From: Ferrimonas sp. YFM
GTDB lineage: Bacteria; Pseudomonadota; Gammaproteobacteria; Enterobacterales; Shewanellaceae
Assembly (NCBI RefSeq): GCF_030296015.1
Contig: NZ_AP027368.1
Location: 2,108,001-2,172,000 of the forward strand
Direction: 5' to 3'
Length of the DNA: 64,000 nucleotides
Below are positions 45,095-53,943 of the stretch, one piece after another. How positions within the stretch are numbered: the stretch's first letter is position 1; each line of letters begins with the position of its first letter. The position numbers were made by a program, and so were the translations under genes. The notes under the pieces are model-generated. The model was not told where the DNA came from, ran no database searches, and worked only from the letters and a program-made list of their open reading frames with translations.

Positions 45095-45619
45095 ATGTCA
45101 AAGAAGGTCAAAGGCGGGTCTCAGTTTCCCTCTATCGAACTGCCTAAATTGGGCGGCGGTAGAATCAATCTAGGTGTACCGGAAAAGAGGACCAACTGGA
45201 AAATGGTGGTGGTGTATCGCGGTGGTCATTGCCCGATGTGCACCCGCTATTTGAAGAAGTTGGGCGAGGCTAAGCCAGATTTCGCCAAGCTGGGCGTGGA
45301 CATTGTGGCGGCCTCTGCCGACAACGAGTCGCAGGCGCTGGAGCACTTCATGGAGCTTAAGGTGAACTACCCGGTGACCTACGGCTTAACCGTCGACATG
45401 ATGCGTGAGCTGGGCCTGTACATCTCCCGGCCCCTCTCCACGGGGGAGACCAACCACTTCTATTCCGAGCCCGGTGTGTTCGTGATTAACGATCGCAACG
45501 AGGTTCAGATACTCGACATCTCCAATGGTCCCTTCGCCCGGCCTGAGATTGATGTGCTGCTAAGTGGCATCGATTTTATCCGCGATAAAAACTACCCGGT
45601 TCGGGGCACCTTCGACTGA
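45095..45619 (+). CDS. Peroxiredoxin-like (AhpC/TSA redoxin) protein
   Basis: A 174-residue thioredoxin-fold protein. VVVYRGGHCPMCTRYLKKLGEAKPDFAKLGVDIVAASAD carries a CPMC pair in the place of the peroxidatic cysteine. It resembles a subgroup annotated as peroxiredoxin-like or redoxin. SEPGVFVINDRNEVQILDIS is the conserved later strand. The ATG at 45095 has AAGG five bases upstream; longer in-frame starts at 45005 or 45068 exist and would add unconserved residues. It is probably controlled by the divergent MocR-type protein, for oxidant defence. Confidence 0.75.
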   Translation: MSKKVKGGSQFPSIELPKLGGGRINLGVPEKRTNWKMVVVYRGGHCPMCTRYLKKLGEAKPDFAKLGVDIVAASADNESQALEHFMELKVNYPVTYGLTVDMMRELGLYISRPLSTGETNHFYSEPGVFVINDRNEVQILDISNGPFARPEIDVLLSGIDFIRDKNYPVRGTFD

Positions 45620-45666
45620 CATCAGGTCGGCTCACTGGGCACTTAATGTTGTGCCCGAGACTGACA

Positions 45667-45688
45667 GGCCGCAGCTAGAGCTGCGGCC
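45667..45688. terminator. Inverted repeat between convergent genes
   Basis: GGCCGCAGCT-AG-AGCTGCGGCC, a near-perfect ten-pair stem without a T run, between the peroxiredoxin and HAD-hydrolase genes. It is probably a bidirectional terminator. Confidence 0.6.
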
Positions 45689-45719
45689 CCCCTCAACCAG
45701 ACATTCACACTAAAGTGCC

Positions 45720-46361
45720 TTAGCGCAATGACTCCAGCACCTGCACCATGGACGGCATTACTCTGTGGCCCAGGGCTCGCACTTCATCGTCGGGCTGCAC
45801 CAGGTCGGGGATCTGGTAGGTGATCATATTGGCCGCCACCGCAGAACGCACACCGTTGTTGGAGTCTTCGAAGGCCAGACAGCTGGCCGGGTTCACCGCC
45901 AGGCGGTCAGCGGCCAGCAGGAAGATCTCCGGGTCGGGTTTGCCGTTCTTCACTTCACAGCCGGTGGCCAGCGCGTCGAAATACTTGTCCAGCCCGGCCA
46001 ACTCCAGCTTGCGCCTGGCTACGTCGTTCACCGTTGAGGTGGCCACGGCGGTGGGGATGTCGTTGGATTTGAGCCAGCTCAGCAACTCCACCACGCCCTC
46101 CTTGATGGGGATGGGTTCATTTCTGACCACGCCGTGGTATCGCACCCGCCACTCTGCATCCAGTCTGTCCAGGTCATCGCCATAGGCTTTGCGAAAGATG
46201 CGCTCAATGCCTACGGAGTTGCGCCCAATGATGGACAGGTATACATCTTCAAAAAAGGGCAGGTTTTGGACGGCACAGGCTTCCTTAAAGATGCGCATAC
46301 ACAGGCGCTCGGTATCCAGAAGCAGACCATCCATATCAAATATGGCGGCTTGAAAAGTCAT
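45720..46361 (-). CDS. HAD-superfamily phosphatase (phosphoglycolate-phosphatase/beta-PGM-like)
   Basis: A 213-residue protein whose preferred start gives MTFQAAIFDMDGLLLDTERL; the aspartate pair in DMDG are the nucleophile and acid/base. IPTAVATSTVNDVARRKLELAGL is motif II with threonine, EVKNGKPDPEIFLLAADRL is motif III, and CLAFEDSNNGVRSAVAANM is motif IV. A cap domain of C1 type fits the variable middle. It belongs with sugar-phosphate or nucleotide phosphatases of the YcjU/YfbT type, but substrate is unknown. Gene lies convergent to the peroxiredoxin gene. Confidence 0.85.
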   Translation of the reverse strand: MTFQAAIFDMDGLLLDTERLCMRIFKEACAVQNLPFFEDVYLSIIGRNSVGIERIFRKAYGDDLDRLDAEWRVRYHGVVRNEPIPIKEGVVELLSWLKSNDIPTAVATSTVNDVARRKLELAGLDKYFDALATGCEVKNGKPDPEIFLLAADRLAVNPASCLAFEDSNNGVRSAVAANMITYQIPDLVQPDDEVRALGHRVMPSMVQVLESLR

Positions 46362-46627
46362 GGTGGGGTACAGCACAGATTGTTCGAAGGGCGGCACTAT
46401 GCCACAGCTTATGGCATCGACCCCGCGCCGTTTTTGAAAAGCTTGCAGTGAGGCGGGCTTTATTTGGGTTGAAGCCTTTGTTTGCCAGTGTCGCCTTTTT
46501 TGACCTGGGCAAAGCTTTTTCGCAGGCGACTGGATTATGGTGAGTCCATCCGCCGCGCACTGTCCTATGCCAGCCTGCGTGGCTACCCTTACTCAGTACC
46601 TCTATTTCCAAGGATTGGAGCCAGACT

Positions 46628-48460
46628 ATGTCCAGACAATACCCCATTCTCAATGCCATCGCCGATGCACCGGATCTGCGCGATCGCTACTACGAACCCA
46701 GCCTGCAACCCATCAAACCCGTGATGCCGCCACCTAAGGAGCTGACCATCCTGGCTCAAGGGGAGGAGGGCGCCTGCACCGGTTACGGCCTGGCGTCCAC
46801 CATCAATCTGCTCTATCGCCAGCAGCAGAAAAGCGACAGGGTCAGCCCCGCCATGCTCTATCACCTGGCCCGGCGCTTCGACCGCTGGCCCGGCGAGGAT
46901 TACCTGGGCTCAAGCTGCCGAGGGGCCATCAAGGGCTGGAAGAACTCCGGGGTCTGCCTTGAAGAGTTGGACATTAACATGACGGGCGCACAGGGCCCGG
47001 ATTTTGACCGCTATGAGTTTGATGCACCTATGCTGGAAGATGCCCGCAAACGTACCCTGGGCGCTTATTACCGGCTGAGGCCGGTGATCAGTGATTTCCA
47101 TGCGGCATTGAACGAGATTGGGGTGATCTTCGCCTCTGCTCGGGTCCACCCGGGCTGGCTCGCTCCGGTGCGGGACGAAGACGACGAGATGGTGATACCC
47201 GACACCAATCTCACGCAATCCGGCGGTCACGCCTTTGCCATCGTCGGGTATAACGCCAAGGGGTTCTGGATTCAGAACTCCTGGGGCGAGACGGGCTGGG
47301 GGCAGGGCGGCCTTGCCCTGTGGAAGTATGAGGATTGGGCCCAGAATCTGATGGATGCCTGGGTGGTGCAGCTTGCCTTGCCGACTCCTCAGCTGTTTGG
47401 CCTGCGCAACCAGACCGGCACCAGTTCTCGGGCGGATCGCCGTGCCACCCTGGGCAGTGTGGCCAGGCAGGAGATTGAAAATCACTTCATCCACTTCGAC
47501 GATGGCAGCTACGACCAGGAGGGCCGCTACTGGAGCAACGCCAACCATGTTGAGCTTATCGGCCAGTCGCTGCGCCGCAGCCAGCAGCCGCATCTGCTGT
47601 TGTACGCCCACGGTGGCCTGAACAGCACCAAGGCCTCTGCCCGGCGGGTGGCGGCGATGCAGCACACCTGGATGGCTAACGGCATCTATCCCATCCACTT
47701 CATGTACGACACCGGTCTGATGGAGGAGATCAAGGATGTGGTGCTGGGCAAGCAGGAGCGCACAGACAAGGTGGCCTCAGGGTTCAGCGACTGGCTGGAT
47801 AAGCGCATCGAACGGCTGACGCGGCGTCCGGGGCGGGCGCTGTGGCGGGAGATGAAAGCCGGTGCGTTCGCTCCCTTCATTGACGATGAGGCCGATGGCA
47901 GCGGCGCACTTGAGACGCTGCTGCATCACATCAACCAACTGCCGGTGCGCCCCAAGATTCATGTCATCGGCCACTCCACCGGGGCGATACTCCACAGCCA
48001 TCTGCTGCCGCGGCTGTGTCAGCTGTCTGACGAGCTGGAGATCGCCAGCTGCAGCCTGATGGCGCCGGCGGCGACCCAGGCGTTGTTTAAGCAGAACCTG
48101 ATGCCCCTGGTGAACCGGGACAAGGTTCGGGAGCTGACGGTGTACAACCTCAGCGAGCAACTGGAGCTGGATGACAACGTGGCCCTGGTGTATCGAAAGT
48201 CCTTGCTGTACTTGGTGTCCCGCGCCTTCGAACCTGTGCAGTGCGCCAAACTGCTCGGCATGACCCGTTATCAAAGCGAACTTGAGCTTGAGAGCGACAG
48301 GGTTGAGTTTGTCATCAGCCAGGGACAATCCGCGGGGCGCAGCGCCAGCACCAGCCACGGCGGCTTCGATAACGATCCCAACACCATGAACGACATACTG
48401 CAGAGGATTCTGGGCCAGGCCCCCGAGCCCCCCTTCACCAAAGAGAGCCTGGATTACTGA
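46628..48460 (+). CDS. Papain-like (C1) peptidase fused to alpha/beta-hydrolase domain
   Basis: A 610-residue cytoplasmic protein without a signal peptide. Residues about 35-250 are a C1 peptidase: AQGEEGACTGYG with Q44 and nucleophile C50, SGGHAFAIVGY with H201, and IQNSWGETGWGQGG with N217. From about residue 320 an alpha/beta hydrolase-like domain follows: LLLYAHGGLNS (oxyanion loop) and HVIGHSTGAILHSHLLP with the serine S450 elbow. It ends in a Gln/Ser-rich, acidic tail. TTGGAG seven bases before ATG. A double-enzyme design of this kind looks like a secreted-effector or lipase/peptidase hybrid; no partner is adjacent. Confidence 0.78.
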   Translation: MSRQYPILNAIADAPDLRDRYYEPSLQPIKPVMPPPKELTILAQGEEGACTGYGLASTINLLYRQQQKSDRVSPAMLYHLARRFDRWPGEDYLGSSCRGAIKGWKNSGVCLEELDINMTGAQGPDFDRYEFDAPMLEDARKRTLGAYYRLRPVISDFHAALNEIGVIFASARVHPGWLAPVRDEDDEMVIPDTNLTQSGGHAFAIVGYNAKGFWIQNSWGETGWGQGGLALWKYEDWAQNLMDAWVVQLALPTPQLFGLRNQTGTSSRADRRATLGSVARQEIENHFIHFDDGSYDQEGRYWSNANHVELIGQSLRRSQQPHLLLYAHGGLNSTKASARRVAAMQHTWMANGIYPIHFMYDTGLMEEIKDVVLGKQERTDKVASGFSDWLDKRIERLTRRPGRALWREMKAGAFAPFIDDEADGSGALETLLHHINQLPVRPKIHVIGHSTGAILHSHLLPRLCQLSDELEIASCSLMAPAATQALFKQNLMPLVNRDKVRELTVYNLSEQLELDDNVALVYRKSLLYLVSRAFEPVQCAKLLGMTRYQSELELESDRVEFVISQGQSAGRSASTSHGGFDNDPNTMNDILQRILGQAPEPPFTKESLDY

Positions 48461-48522
48461 AGGGCTCTTGTGGCCGCCGGGCGGACCGGCGGCTGATACA
48501 ACCTGAGTCTGCTAACGGGCTG

Positions 48523-49731
48523 TCAGAGCTTCTCCAGGGCGCCGGTTGAGGTCAGTTGAGCCACCGGAGTGGTAAAACCGCGACGAATGTTCAGCAGGTT
48601 AATGCCGGCGAACACCACCATCACCAGTGACAGGTGCCAGGCCTGACTGAGGCCCATCTGCACCAGCGTCAGGCTGACGATGGAGGAGACCACCATCTGA
48701 CCGCCTCCGGACAGGGCGGCGGCGGTGCCGGCCTGGTGGCGGTAGGGCTGCATCACCATCGCCTGGGCACAGGGGAAGGAGATGCCGTTCCCCAGGATCA
48801 TCAGAAACTGCCCCAGCATCAGGTACAGCGGCTCCACCGGGCAGAAGAACAGCCAGATGGCCGAGACCCCGTGCAGGGCCGGGCCCCACATCAGCATTCT
48901 GCGGGTGCCGATGACCGGACGCAGCCGGTTGCACAGGCTGGTGCCCGCCAGCATCCCTAATGCCGGGATCAGCGCCCACATGGCGTACTCATCCGAGTGC
49001 ATGCCAATCTGGTTCTGCATGATGAAGGGCATGATGGATACCGTGGTGATCATCATGCTGAAGTTCAGCCAGCCGATGCTGGCAAAGCTCATGAAGTATC
49101 GGGAACCCAGCAGCTCACGGTATTGCTTCACCATGGTCCTGGCAGAGGGGACCGCCGAGCGCTGCTCTACCGTTTCGGTGAACCTCAGGGCGACAACTGC
49201 CCAGGCCAGGGACACGTAGCCGAGCAGGGAGATGAACACCATGCTCCAGCCGAAATGAACATTGATGAAGCCGCCCAGTACCGGCGCAATCAATGGGGTA
49301 ATGGACGCCACCATGGCGATGTAGGACAGGGCCACAGGCAACTGGTCGGCATCGAAGCGGTCGGTGGTGGTGGCTCGGGCCAGCACCGCGCAACAGCCGG
49401 TGCCCAGGCCCTGAAGCAGGCGCCCCGCCAGCATGGCGCTGAAGGAGTGGCCGAAAAAGACGATGATCAGCAGGCCGAGTATGGCGATAAACAGCCCGGT
49501 GAGCAGCACCTTCTTGCGCCCCAGGGCGTCGGAGATGGGGCCGTAGAGGAACTGTGACGGGCCAAAGCCCAGCAGGTAGAAGCTGACCAGCAGTTGGGCC
49601 TGTTCCAGGGAGACGTCGAAGTCTTTGGCTATCCAGGGCAGGGAGGGGAACACCAGGCCCATGCTGAGTTGGCCCACGCTGATGATCAGGCAGGCAAGGA
49701 GAATGGTTCGGAACTTAAAGGGTTGTCTCAA
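48523..49731 (-). CDS. Bcr/CflA-type MFS multidrug exporter
   Basis: A 402-residue, 12-helix major-facilitator protein. YLLGFGPSQFLYGPISDALGRKKVLLTGLFIAILGLL is the Bcr/CflA motif A region with the G-P-I-S-D-x-x-G-R-K sequence. LLQGLGTGCCAVLARATTTDRF is the motif C/D region. It would export drugs or metabolites by proton exchange; EmrD is one well-studied relative. The gene is leftward; a serine recombinase-like gene lies just upstream of it with a 14-base gap. Confidence 0.88.
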   Translation of the reverse strand: MRQPFKFRTILLACLIISVGQLSMGLVFPSLPWIAKDFDVSLEQAQLLVSFYLLGFGPSQFLYGPISDALGRKKVLLTGLFIAILGLLIIVFFGHSFSAMLAGRLLQGLGTGCCAVLARATTTDRFDADQLPVALSYIAMVASITPLIAPVLGGFINVHFGWSMVFISLLGYVSLAWAVVALRFTETVEQRSAVPSARTMVKQYRELLGSRYFMSFASIGWLNFSMMITTVSIMPFIMQNQIGMHSDEYAMWALIPALGMLAGTSLCNRLRPVIGTRRMLMWGPALHGVSAIWLFFCPVEPLYLMLGQFLMILGNGISFPCAQAMVMQPYRHQAGTAAALSGGGQMVVSSIVSLTLVQMGLSQAWHLSLVMVVFAGINLLNIRRGFTTPVAQLTSTGALEKL

Positions 49732-49745
49732 TATCGGTCTCCGGT

Positions 49746-50372
49746 TTATTGGGGAGATTTACCACGCCGTCTCAGGCCGCCGTCATCGTCTATGTCACTC
49801 AGTTTGGCTTTTACCCGCTTGACGGTCGACAGGCTGACATCGCACTGCTTTGCCACGCTCTGCAGGGTGTGGCCTTCCAGCAGCAGGGCCGCGATGGCCT
49901 GATGCTTCGCCTTGTCGGCGGGACGGCCGCGAAACTTCTGTTGCCACAGCTCGGGCTCCTCCTTGATGGCGGTGCGCGCCTGTTCGGCGGCAAACAGCCT
50001 GTGCTGGGTCTGCACCTGGTCATAGCCGGTCAACAACGCCAGCAGGGTCTGAGTTTGCTGGCTGCCGGGCTCGAAGCGCAGGGGCTGACAATGCAGCTCC
50101 AGGGTGACCCCTTTCTCCAGCAACCGGTTGACTGTGCTCAGTACCTGGCAGAAGTCACGGCCAAATACGGTCAGCCACCAGATGGCCAGGGTGTCGCCGC
50201 TGTTAAGCCTGTTAAACAGCTCACTGAACTGTGTCCGCTCAAAGGGGGGCACGAAGCCTTTGACTTCATCGGCCCGATGTTCGGCGCCAGGGTGGGCCGC
50301 GGTCAGGGCGTCCAGGTGTTCCTGATAGGCGCGGTTTTTGGGAGAGAAGCGGGTGTAGAGATAGACGGTCAT
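49746..50372 (-). CDS. Serine recombinase (resolvase/invertase) family, probably inactive variant
   Basis: A 208-residue protein of resolvase plan. R8 and S10 of TRFSP match the active-site arginine and nucleophile serine; the R in PPFERTQFSEL matches a third; the E-helix QTQHRLFAAEQARTAI is normal; the C-terminal FRGRPADKAKHQAIAALLLEGHTLQSVAKQCDVSLSTVKRV is the DNA-binding HTH. The usual LDRLGRD reads LTVFGRD, so the conserved Asp-Arg pair is replaced by Thr-Val and a catalytic arginine is missing. The protein may bind DNA without recombining it. The gene lies just upstream of the MFS gene on the same strand, with no flanking inverted repeats seen. Confidence 0.72.
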   Translation of the reverse strand: MTVYLYTRFSPKNRAYQEHLDALTAAHPGAEHRADEVKGFVPPFERTQFSELFNRLNSGDTLAIWWLTVFGRDFCQVLSTVNRLLEKGVTLELHCQPLRFEPGSQQTQTLLALLTGYDQVQTQHRLFAAEQARTAIKEEPELWQQKFRGRPADKAKHQAIAALLLEGHTLQSVAKQCDVSLSTVKRVKAKLSDIDDDGGLRRRGKSPQ

Positions 50373-50673
50373 GGTCTCTCAGGGTTGGCTCATAAAGTGT
50401 ATTGGGTCATAAATATACGCCGGTTCATTAATCTTTTCAACACCAAATGAGCCATTGAGTTAACGCTGAAGTGTAACGGTTTGAATTATTGGGCAATCAG
50501 ATTTTCGGGTTAGGAGTACTCGGTGCAGGGCAGGTCATTGGCCCGCAAGGTTCGGTGGGATAAGAGGCCCTATTATTCCAACAGGGAAACAGTCATTTGC
50601 TTATTGGCCGGATTATCAAATGCATTGGTGGCAATACACTGTGCTCCTTTCGAGGATTGAAGGGGTCAAAGAG
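50373..50673. other. 300-base spacer between recombinase and SMR genes
   Basis: No gene and no clear operator seen. AT-rich around 50400-50460, as in a promoter zone for the divergent pair. Confidence 0.4.
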
Positions 50674-51000
50674 ATGCACTGGCTGTTTTTGTTTTTGGGG
50701 GTGGCCGCAGAGGCGCTGTCCCATGTGGCGCTGAAAGCCACCGATGGTTTCAGCAAACCGAGCGCCATTGCCCTGGTGGGGTTAGGTCACCTGTGCGCTT
50801 TTGTGGCGCTCTCGTTCGCTATGAAAGGGGTGCCAGTAGGGATTGTCCATGGCCTGTGGGCGGCGCTGGCGATCCTTGGGGTTAACCTGCTCTCCATGCT
50901 GGTGTATCAGGAGCACCTGGATTTGACCACCTGGATTGGGATGGGGTTGATCGTCGCCGGTGTCTTGGTGGTCAACCTGGGGCAGGGCCATGCTCACTAG
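50674..51000 (+). CDS. Small multidrug resistance (SMR) family exporter
   Basis: A 108-residue protein with four membrane helices. WLFLFLGVAAEALSHVALKATDGFSKPS carries the essential membrane glutamate of helix 1 (E14-equivalent), and YQEHLDLTTWIGMGLIVAGVLVVNL is the helix 4 ending. SMR proteins export cationic drugs, guanidinium or polyamines as dual-topology dimers. The ATG at 50674 gives the usual short N-terminus; an earlier frame extends upstream without support. It is a singleton gene here. Confidence 0.82.
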   Translation: MHWLFLFLGVAAEALSHVALKATDGFSKPSAIALVGLGHLCAFVALSFAMKGVPVGIVHGLWAALAILGVNLLSMLVYQEHLDLTTWIGMGLIVAGVLVVNLGQGHAH

Positions 51001-51139
51001 GGGCAGGGCAGCGAGGGTCGTCCGGGCGGTGATCCCCCCGTGCCGCTATCAACCGGGTTGACGTTTAAGCCAAACGCCCACTATGTTGGCTTTTGGCAGC
51101 TGCCTAGGGTTTGAGGCGGCGACTTTCCTTGGAGCCGAC

Positions 51140-51445
51140 ATGGATTCGTTACTTTTTCTGATGTTGATGTTGCCCTTCGCCGAACCGAAGAGCTCTTTGA
51201 TACTGGCCGCTGTGGGCATGGTGTCGGGCGCCCTGGTCGGGGCCTTCATCAAGACGCGAATCGCCTATCTGGTTGCCATGGGCGCCTCATGTGCGCTGTT
51301 CATGTTCAATCTGCTGGTTTTGACCGAACCGGATGTGCTCAATGGCATCGCGCTGCTATGGATTCCCTATCTCTGCCTGATGAGTGCCCTGGGCACCGCC
51401 TTGGCCCACCATAACTATGGATTCGGGAAAGCGAGGAAGGTGTAG
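51140..51445 (+). CDS. Unknown four-helix inner-membrane protein
   Basis: A 101-residue hydrophobic protein started at the ATG at 51140, which has GGAG five bases upstream. About four helices (LLFLMLMLPFAE, LILAAVGMVSGALVGAFI, YLVAMGASCALFMFNLLVL, LLWIPYLCLMSALGTALA). No family recognised. It ends one base before the LysR gene on the other strand, so the two are tightly packed tail to tail. Confidence 0.55.
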   Translation: MDSLLFLMLMLPFAEPKSSLILAAVGMVSGALVGAFIKTRIAYLVAMGASCALFMFNLLVLTEPDVLNGIALLWIPYLCLMSALGTALAHHNYGFGKARKV

Positions 51446-51446
51446 C

Positions 51447-52400
51447 TTAAGGTGACGAAGCGCTTATCTGCGAGTGGGGGGCCAGATAGTCATTGCCCAG
51501 ATAGTCGATAAAGGCGCGGGCCACGATGGAGGTGTTTCTGTGTTGTGGCCAGACGAAGTGCCAGTGGGTGACTATGGGCAGCTCGTTGACCGGCAGGATC
51601 TTTAGCCTGTCGTCGCTCCCCAGTTTGAGCGCATGCTCAGACAGTATGGACACCCCCAGCCCGGCTGCCACACACTCCCGGATCGCTTCATTGCTCTCTA
51701 TCACCATCCTTATGTTGAGCTGGACACCCAGTTCCTTGAGGGTCTTCTCCAACGCCAGGCGTGTACCTGACCCAGGCTCCCGCAGGATAAAGGGCTCGTT
51801 GGCGATGTCCTTGAGTTTCAAGTTGGGATGAGCCATCAAGGGGTGATGGGCTTCGGCCACCAGATAGAGCGGGTTTTCTAAAAATTCCTGGCTGTGAATG
51901 GGTGGAGACTCGGGCAGGTGACTGACCACATAGATGTCGTCTAGCCCCCGGTTGAGACGCTCAAGAATCTGCTGGCGGTTCACCACGGTCAACTGCATAT
52001 CCACGAAGGGGTGTTGCTGCAGAAAGGGCCCGACTATGTGGGGAATGAAATATTGGGCTGTGGTAACCACGGCAATTTTCAGTGTGCCGGATTTCAGCTC
52101 CCTCAGGTTGGCCAGCTCCATCTCCAGCAATTCAGCATTTCGCAGCATTTCACCGGCATAATTGGCGAGGATGGCCGCACTTTCGGTGAACACCATCTTC
52201 TTGTGATGTACCTGATACAGAGGGGTCCTCAGCTGTTCGCTGAGCTTCTTCAGCTGAATGGAGACCGTCGGCTGGGTCAGATGCAGGCGCTTGGCGGCCT
52301 CGGTGATGGAGTGGTGCTGGTACACCGCCAAAAACACCTGCAGTTGACGCAGGCTGACGCCGCGGATCATCAACTGTTGACTCAGTTCCAGTTTTGGCAT
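51447..52400 (-). CDS. LysR-family regulator, CbbR-like
   Basis: A 317-residue LysR protein from the ATG that gives MPKLELSQQLMIRGVSLRQLQVFLAVYQHHSITEAAKRLHLTQPTVSIQLKKLSEQL. The effector domain starts at LKSGTLKIAVVTTAQYFIPHIVGPF, which is the layout of the CbbR/CysL group. It is divergent from the USP gene across a 97-base spacer, which holds an AT-rich inverted repeat suited to LysR binding. A frame reading farther upstream crosses this promoter and is not used. The trigger is unknown. Confidence 0.86.
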   Translation of the reverse strand: MPKLELSQQLMIRGVSLRQLQVFLAVYQHHSITEAAKRLHLTQPTVSIQLKKLSEQLRTPLYQVHHKKMVFTESAAILANYAGEMLRNAELLEMELANLRELKSGTLKIAVVTTAQYFIPHIVGPFLQQHPFVDMQLTVVNRQQILERLNRGLDDIYVVSHLPESPPIHSQEFLENPLYLVAEAHHPLMAHPNLKLKDIANEPFILREPGSGTRLALEKTLKELGVQLNIRMVIESNEAIRECVAAGLGVSILSEHALKLGSDDRLKILPVNELPIVTHWHFVWPQHRNTSIVARAFIDYLGNDYLAPHSQISASSP

Positions 52401-52426
52401 TGATAAACGCCTATGTTCGGCATGTA

Positions 52427-52450
52427 AAACATTTAGTTTAGTTAATGTTT
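52427..52450. promoter_or_regulatory. Inverted repeat between LysR and USP genes
   Basis: AAACATT-(10 bases)-AATGTTT is a perfect seven-base inverted repeat in the middle of the 97-base divergent spacer, as expected for a LysR operator. Confidence 0.55.
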
Positions 52451-52497
52451 GAGCCGGTGCATAGTGACCTCCAGTTAGGCGCAACCTGGAGAGAACC

Positions 52498-53433
52498 ATG
52501 GCACGAACCAATATTCTTATCCCCATCGCCCCTGGCCAGACCCCCAGCCCAGCGCTGGATGAACTGGTGTCCTTTGCCGACAAGACAGGCGAAACAGTCC
52601 GGCTGCTGTCGGTGGTTGAACAGTTCCAGATGCTGGGTGTGGGCAACATCTCACTGCTGGATCTGCTCAAGCGCTCCATTGAGGAGCAGCGCAAACAGCT
52701 GATCGATATCGCCAGTTCCCTGACCGCCAAGCACCCCAAGCTTCGGGTCCACATTGAGGTGCTCAGTGGCAAGCCCTTCATCGAAATCATCAAGTATGCG
52801 TCCAGCATCAACGCCAGTGTTATCGGTCTGGATGCCTCTCGCAGTCACAAAGCGTCGACCTGCCAGTACGGCAGTACCACCCGGCACCTGATGCGTAAAT
52901 CGGATGTGCCTGTGTGGGTGGCTAGGCCCTGCCTGTGTCAGGGGGTCAGGCGCATTGCCGCGGCAGTGGATGTGGTCAGCAGCGATCTTGAGGTGGTGCA
53001 TCTGAATGAGCGCATCATCTCCAAGGCCAAGGAGCTGGCGGAACACTATGACGCCGAACTTCGTATTTGCCACGCCTGGAAGCTGGATGCGGAGGGTTAC
53101 CTGAGAAGCTGGGCCAGGTACAACGACACGGAGATCGCCAAGGTGGCTCAGGAGGAGGAGTACCAGAGACGGCTGAGGCTGGAGGCGCTGACCGAGCGAC
53201 TGGGCCTGAGCCTCAACAAGGTAAGCCTGGCGCTGCCCGAGGGGGATGCCCAAAGCCAGATCCCCAGCCTGGTGGAGCGGGAGAAGGTGGAACTTCTGGT
53301 GATGGGCACCCTGTGCCGCAGCAATCTCTCCGGTTTCATCATGGGCAACACCGCCGAACGGATGCTGGACAACGTTCGTTGCTCGGTGCTCACCATCAAG
53401 CCTGAGGGGTTCCACTCTCCGGTGTTGGAGTAA
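52498..53433 (+). CDS. Tandem universal stress protein (UspE-like)
   Basis: A 311-residue protein made of two USP domains. The first (residues 1-150) starts ARTNILIPIAPGQTPSPALDELVSFADKTGETVRLLSVV; the second (about 155-305) ends ELLVMGTLCRSNLSGFIMGNTAERMLDNVRCSVLTIKPEG, which has the G-2x-G-9x-G-(S/T)-like nucleotide-binding loop. A two-domain USP of this size matches UspE. TGGAGAG precedes the ATG. It likely works with the following PsiE gene (12-base gap to its start) under the divergent LysR protein. Confidence 0.88.
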   Translation: MARTNILIPIAPGQTPSPALDELVSFADKTGETVRLLSVVEQFQMLGVGNISLLDLLKRSIEEQRKQLIDIASSLTAKHPKLRVHIEVLSGKPFIEIIKYASSINASVIGLDASRSHKASTCQYGSTTRHLMRKSDVPVWVARPCLCQGVRRIAAAVDVVSSDLEVVHLNERIISKAKELAEHYDAELRICHAWKLDAEGYLRSWARYNDTEIAKVAQEEEYQRRLRLEALTERLGLSLNKVSLALPEGDAQSQIPSLVEREKVELLVMGTLCRSNLSGFIMGNTAERMLDNVRCSVLTIKPEGFHSPVLE

Positions 53434-53445
53434 CAGGAGATGCAG

Positions 53446-53889
53446 ATGCAGATCGATCCCCAGGACAGGATGCAGTTTGAACTGCAACGGATCATCCACT
53501 GGTCGGTACGAGCCCTGTCGATTCTGATGGTGTTTGTGATTGTCATGGGGGTGATCGACGTTGGCTGGACTCTGTATGAGAAGCTGATGGCGCCGCCATA
53601 CTTCATCCTGACCATCTCAGACATGCTGGCCACCTTCGGTGCCTTTATGGCGGTGCTGATTGCCATAGAGATCTTCATCAACATCACCATCTACCTGAGG
53701 GAGAACGTGATACACGTGAAGATTGTCATGGCCACGGCGCTGATGGCCATCGCCCGTAAGGTAATCATCATCGATATGGAGCAGACCGACGTCATGTACG
53801 TGTTTGCCATCGGTGTGGTGGTGCTGGGCATGAGCGTCGCCTACTGGCTGATTCATCAACTGCCCCGCAAGCAGCATCTGGAGGAGTAG
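53446..53889 (+). CDS. PsiE-family membrane protein
   Basis: A 147-residue protein with four helices, matching the phosphate-starvation-inducible PsiE family: FELQRIIHWSVRALSILMVFVIVMGVIDV and ILTISDMLATFGAFMAVLIAIEIFINITIYLRENVIHVKIVMATALMAIARKVIIID. The role is unknown. AGGAG directly abuts the ATG at 53440, so the second ATG at 53446 with a six-base gap is the better start. It follows the USP gene in an apparent operon. Confidence 0.8.
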   Translation: MQIDPQDRMQFELQRIIHWSVRALSILMVFVIVMGVIDVGWTLYEKLMAPPYFILTISDMLATFGAFMAVLIAIEIFINITIYLRENVIHVKIVMATALMAIARKVIIIDMEQTDVMYVFAIGVVVLGMSVAYWLIHQLPRKQHLEE

Positions 53890-53943
53890 GGGGCGCCGAA
53901 CTCTATACTTATCGGGTCAGCCGTTGGCAACAACAGAGGTGTT

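Noticed and set aside
52401-52811. Upstream extension of the LysR frame
   Set aside because: It crosses the divergent USP promoter and USP start and has no LysR-like sequence before MPKLEL.
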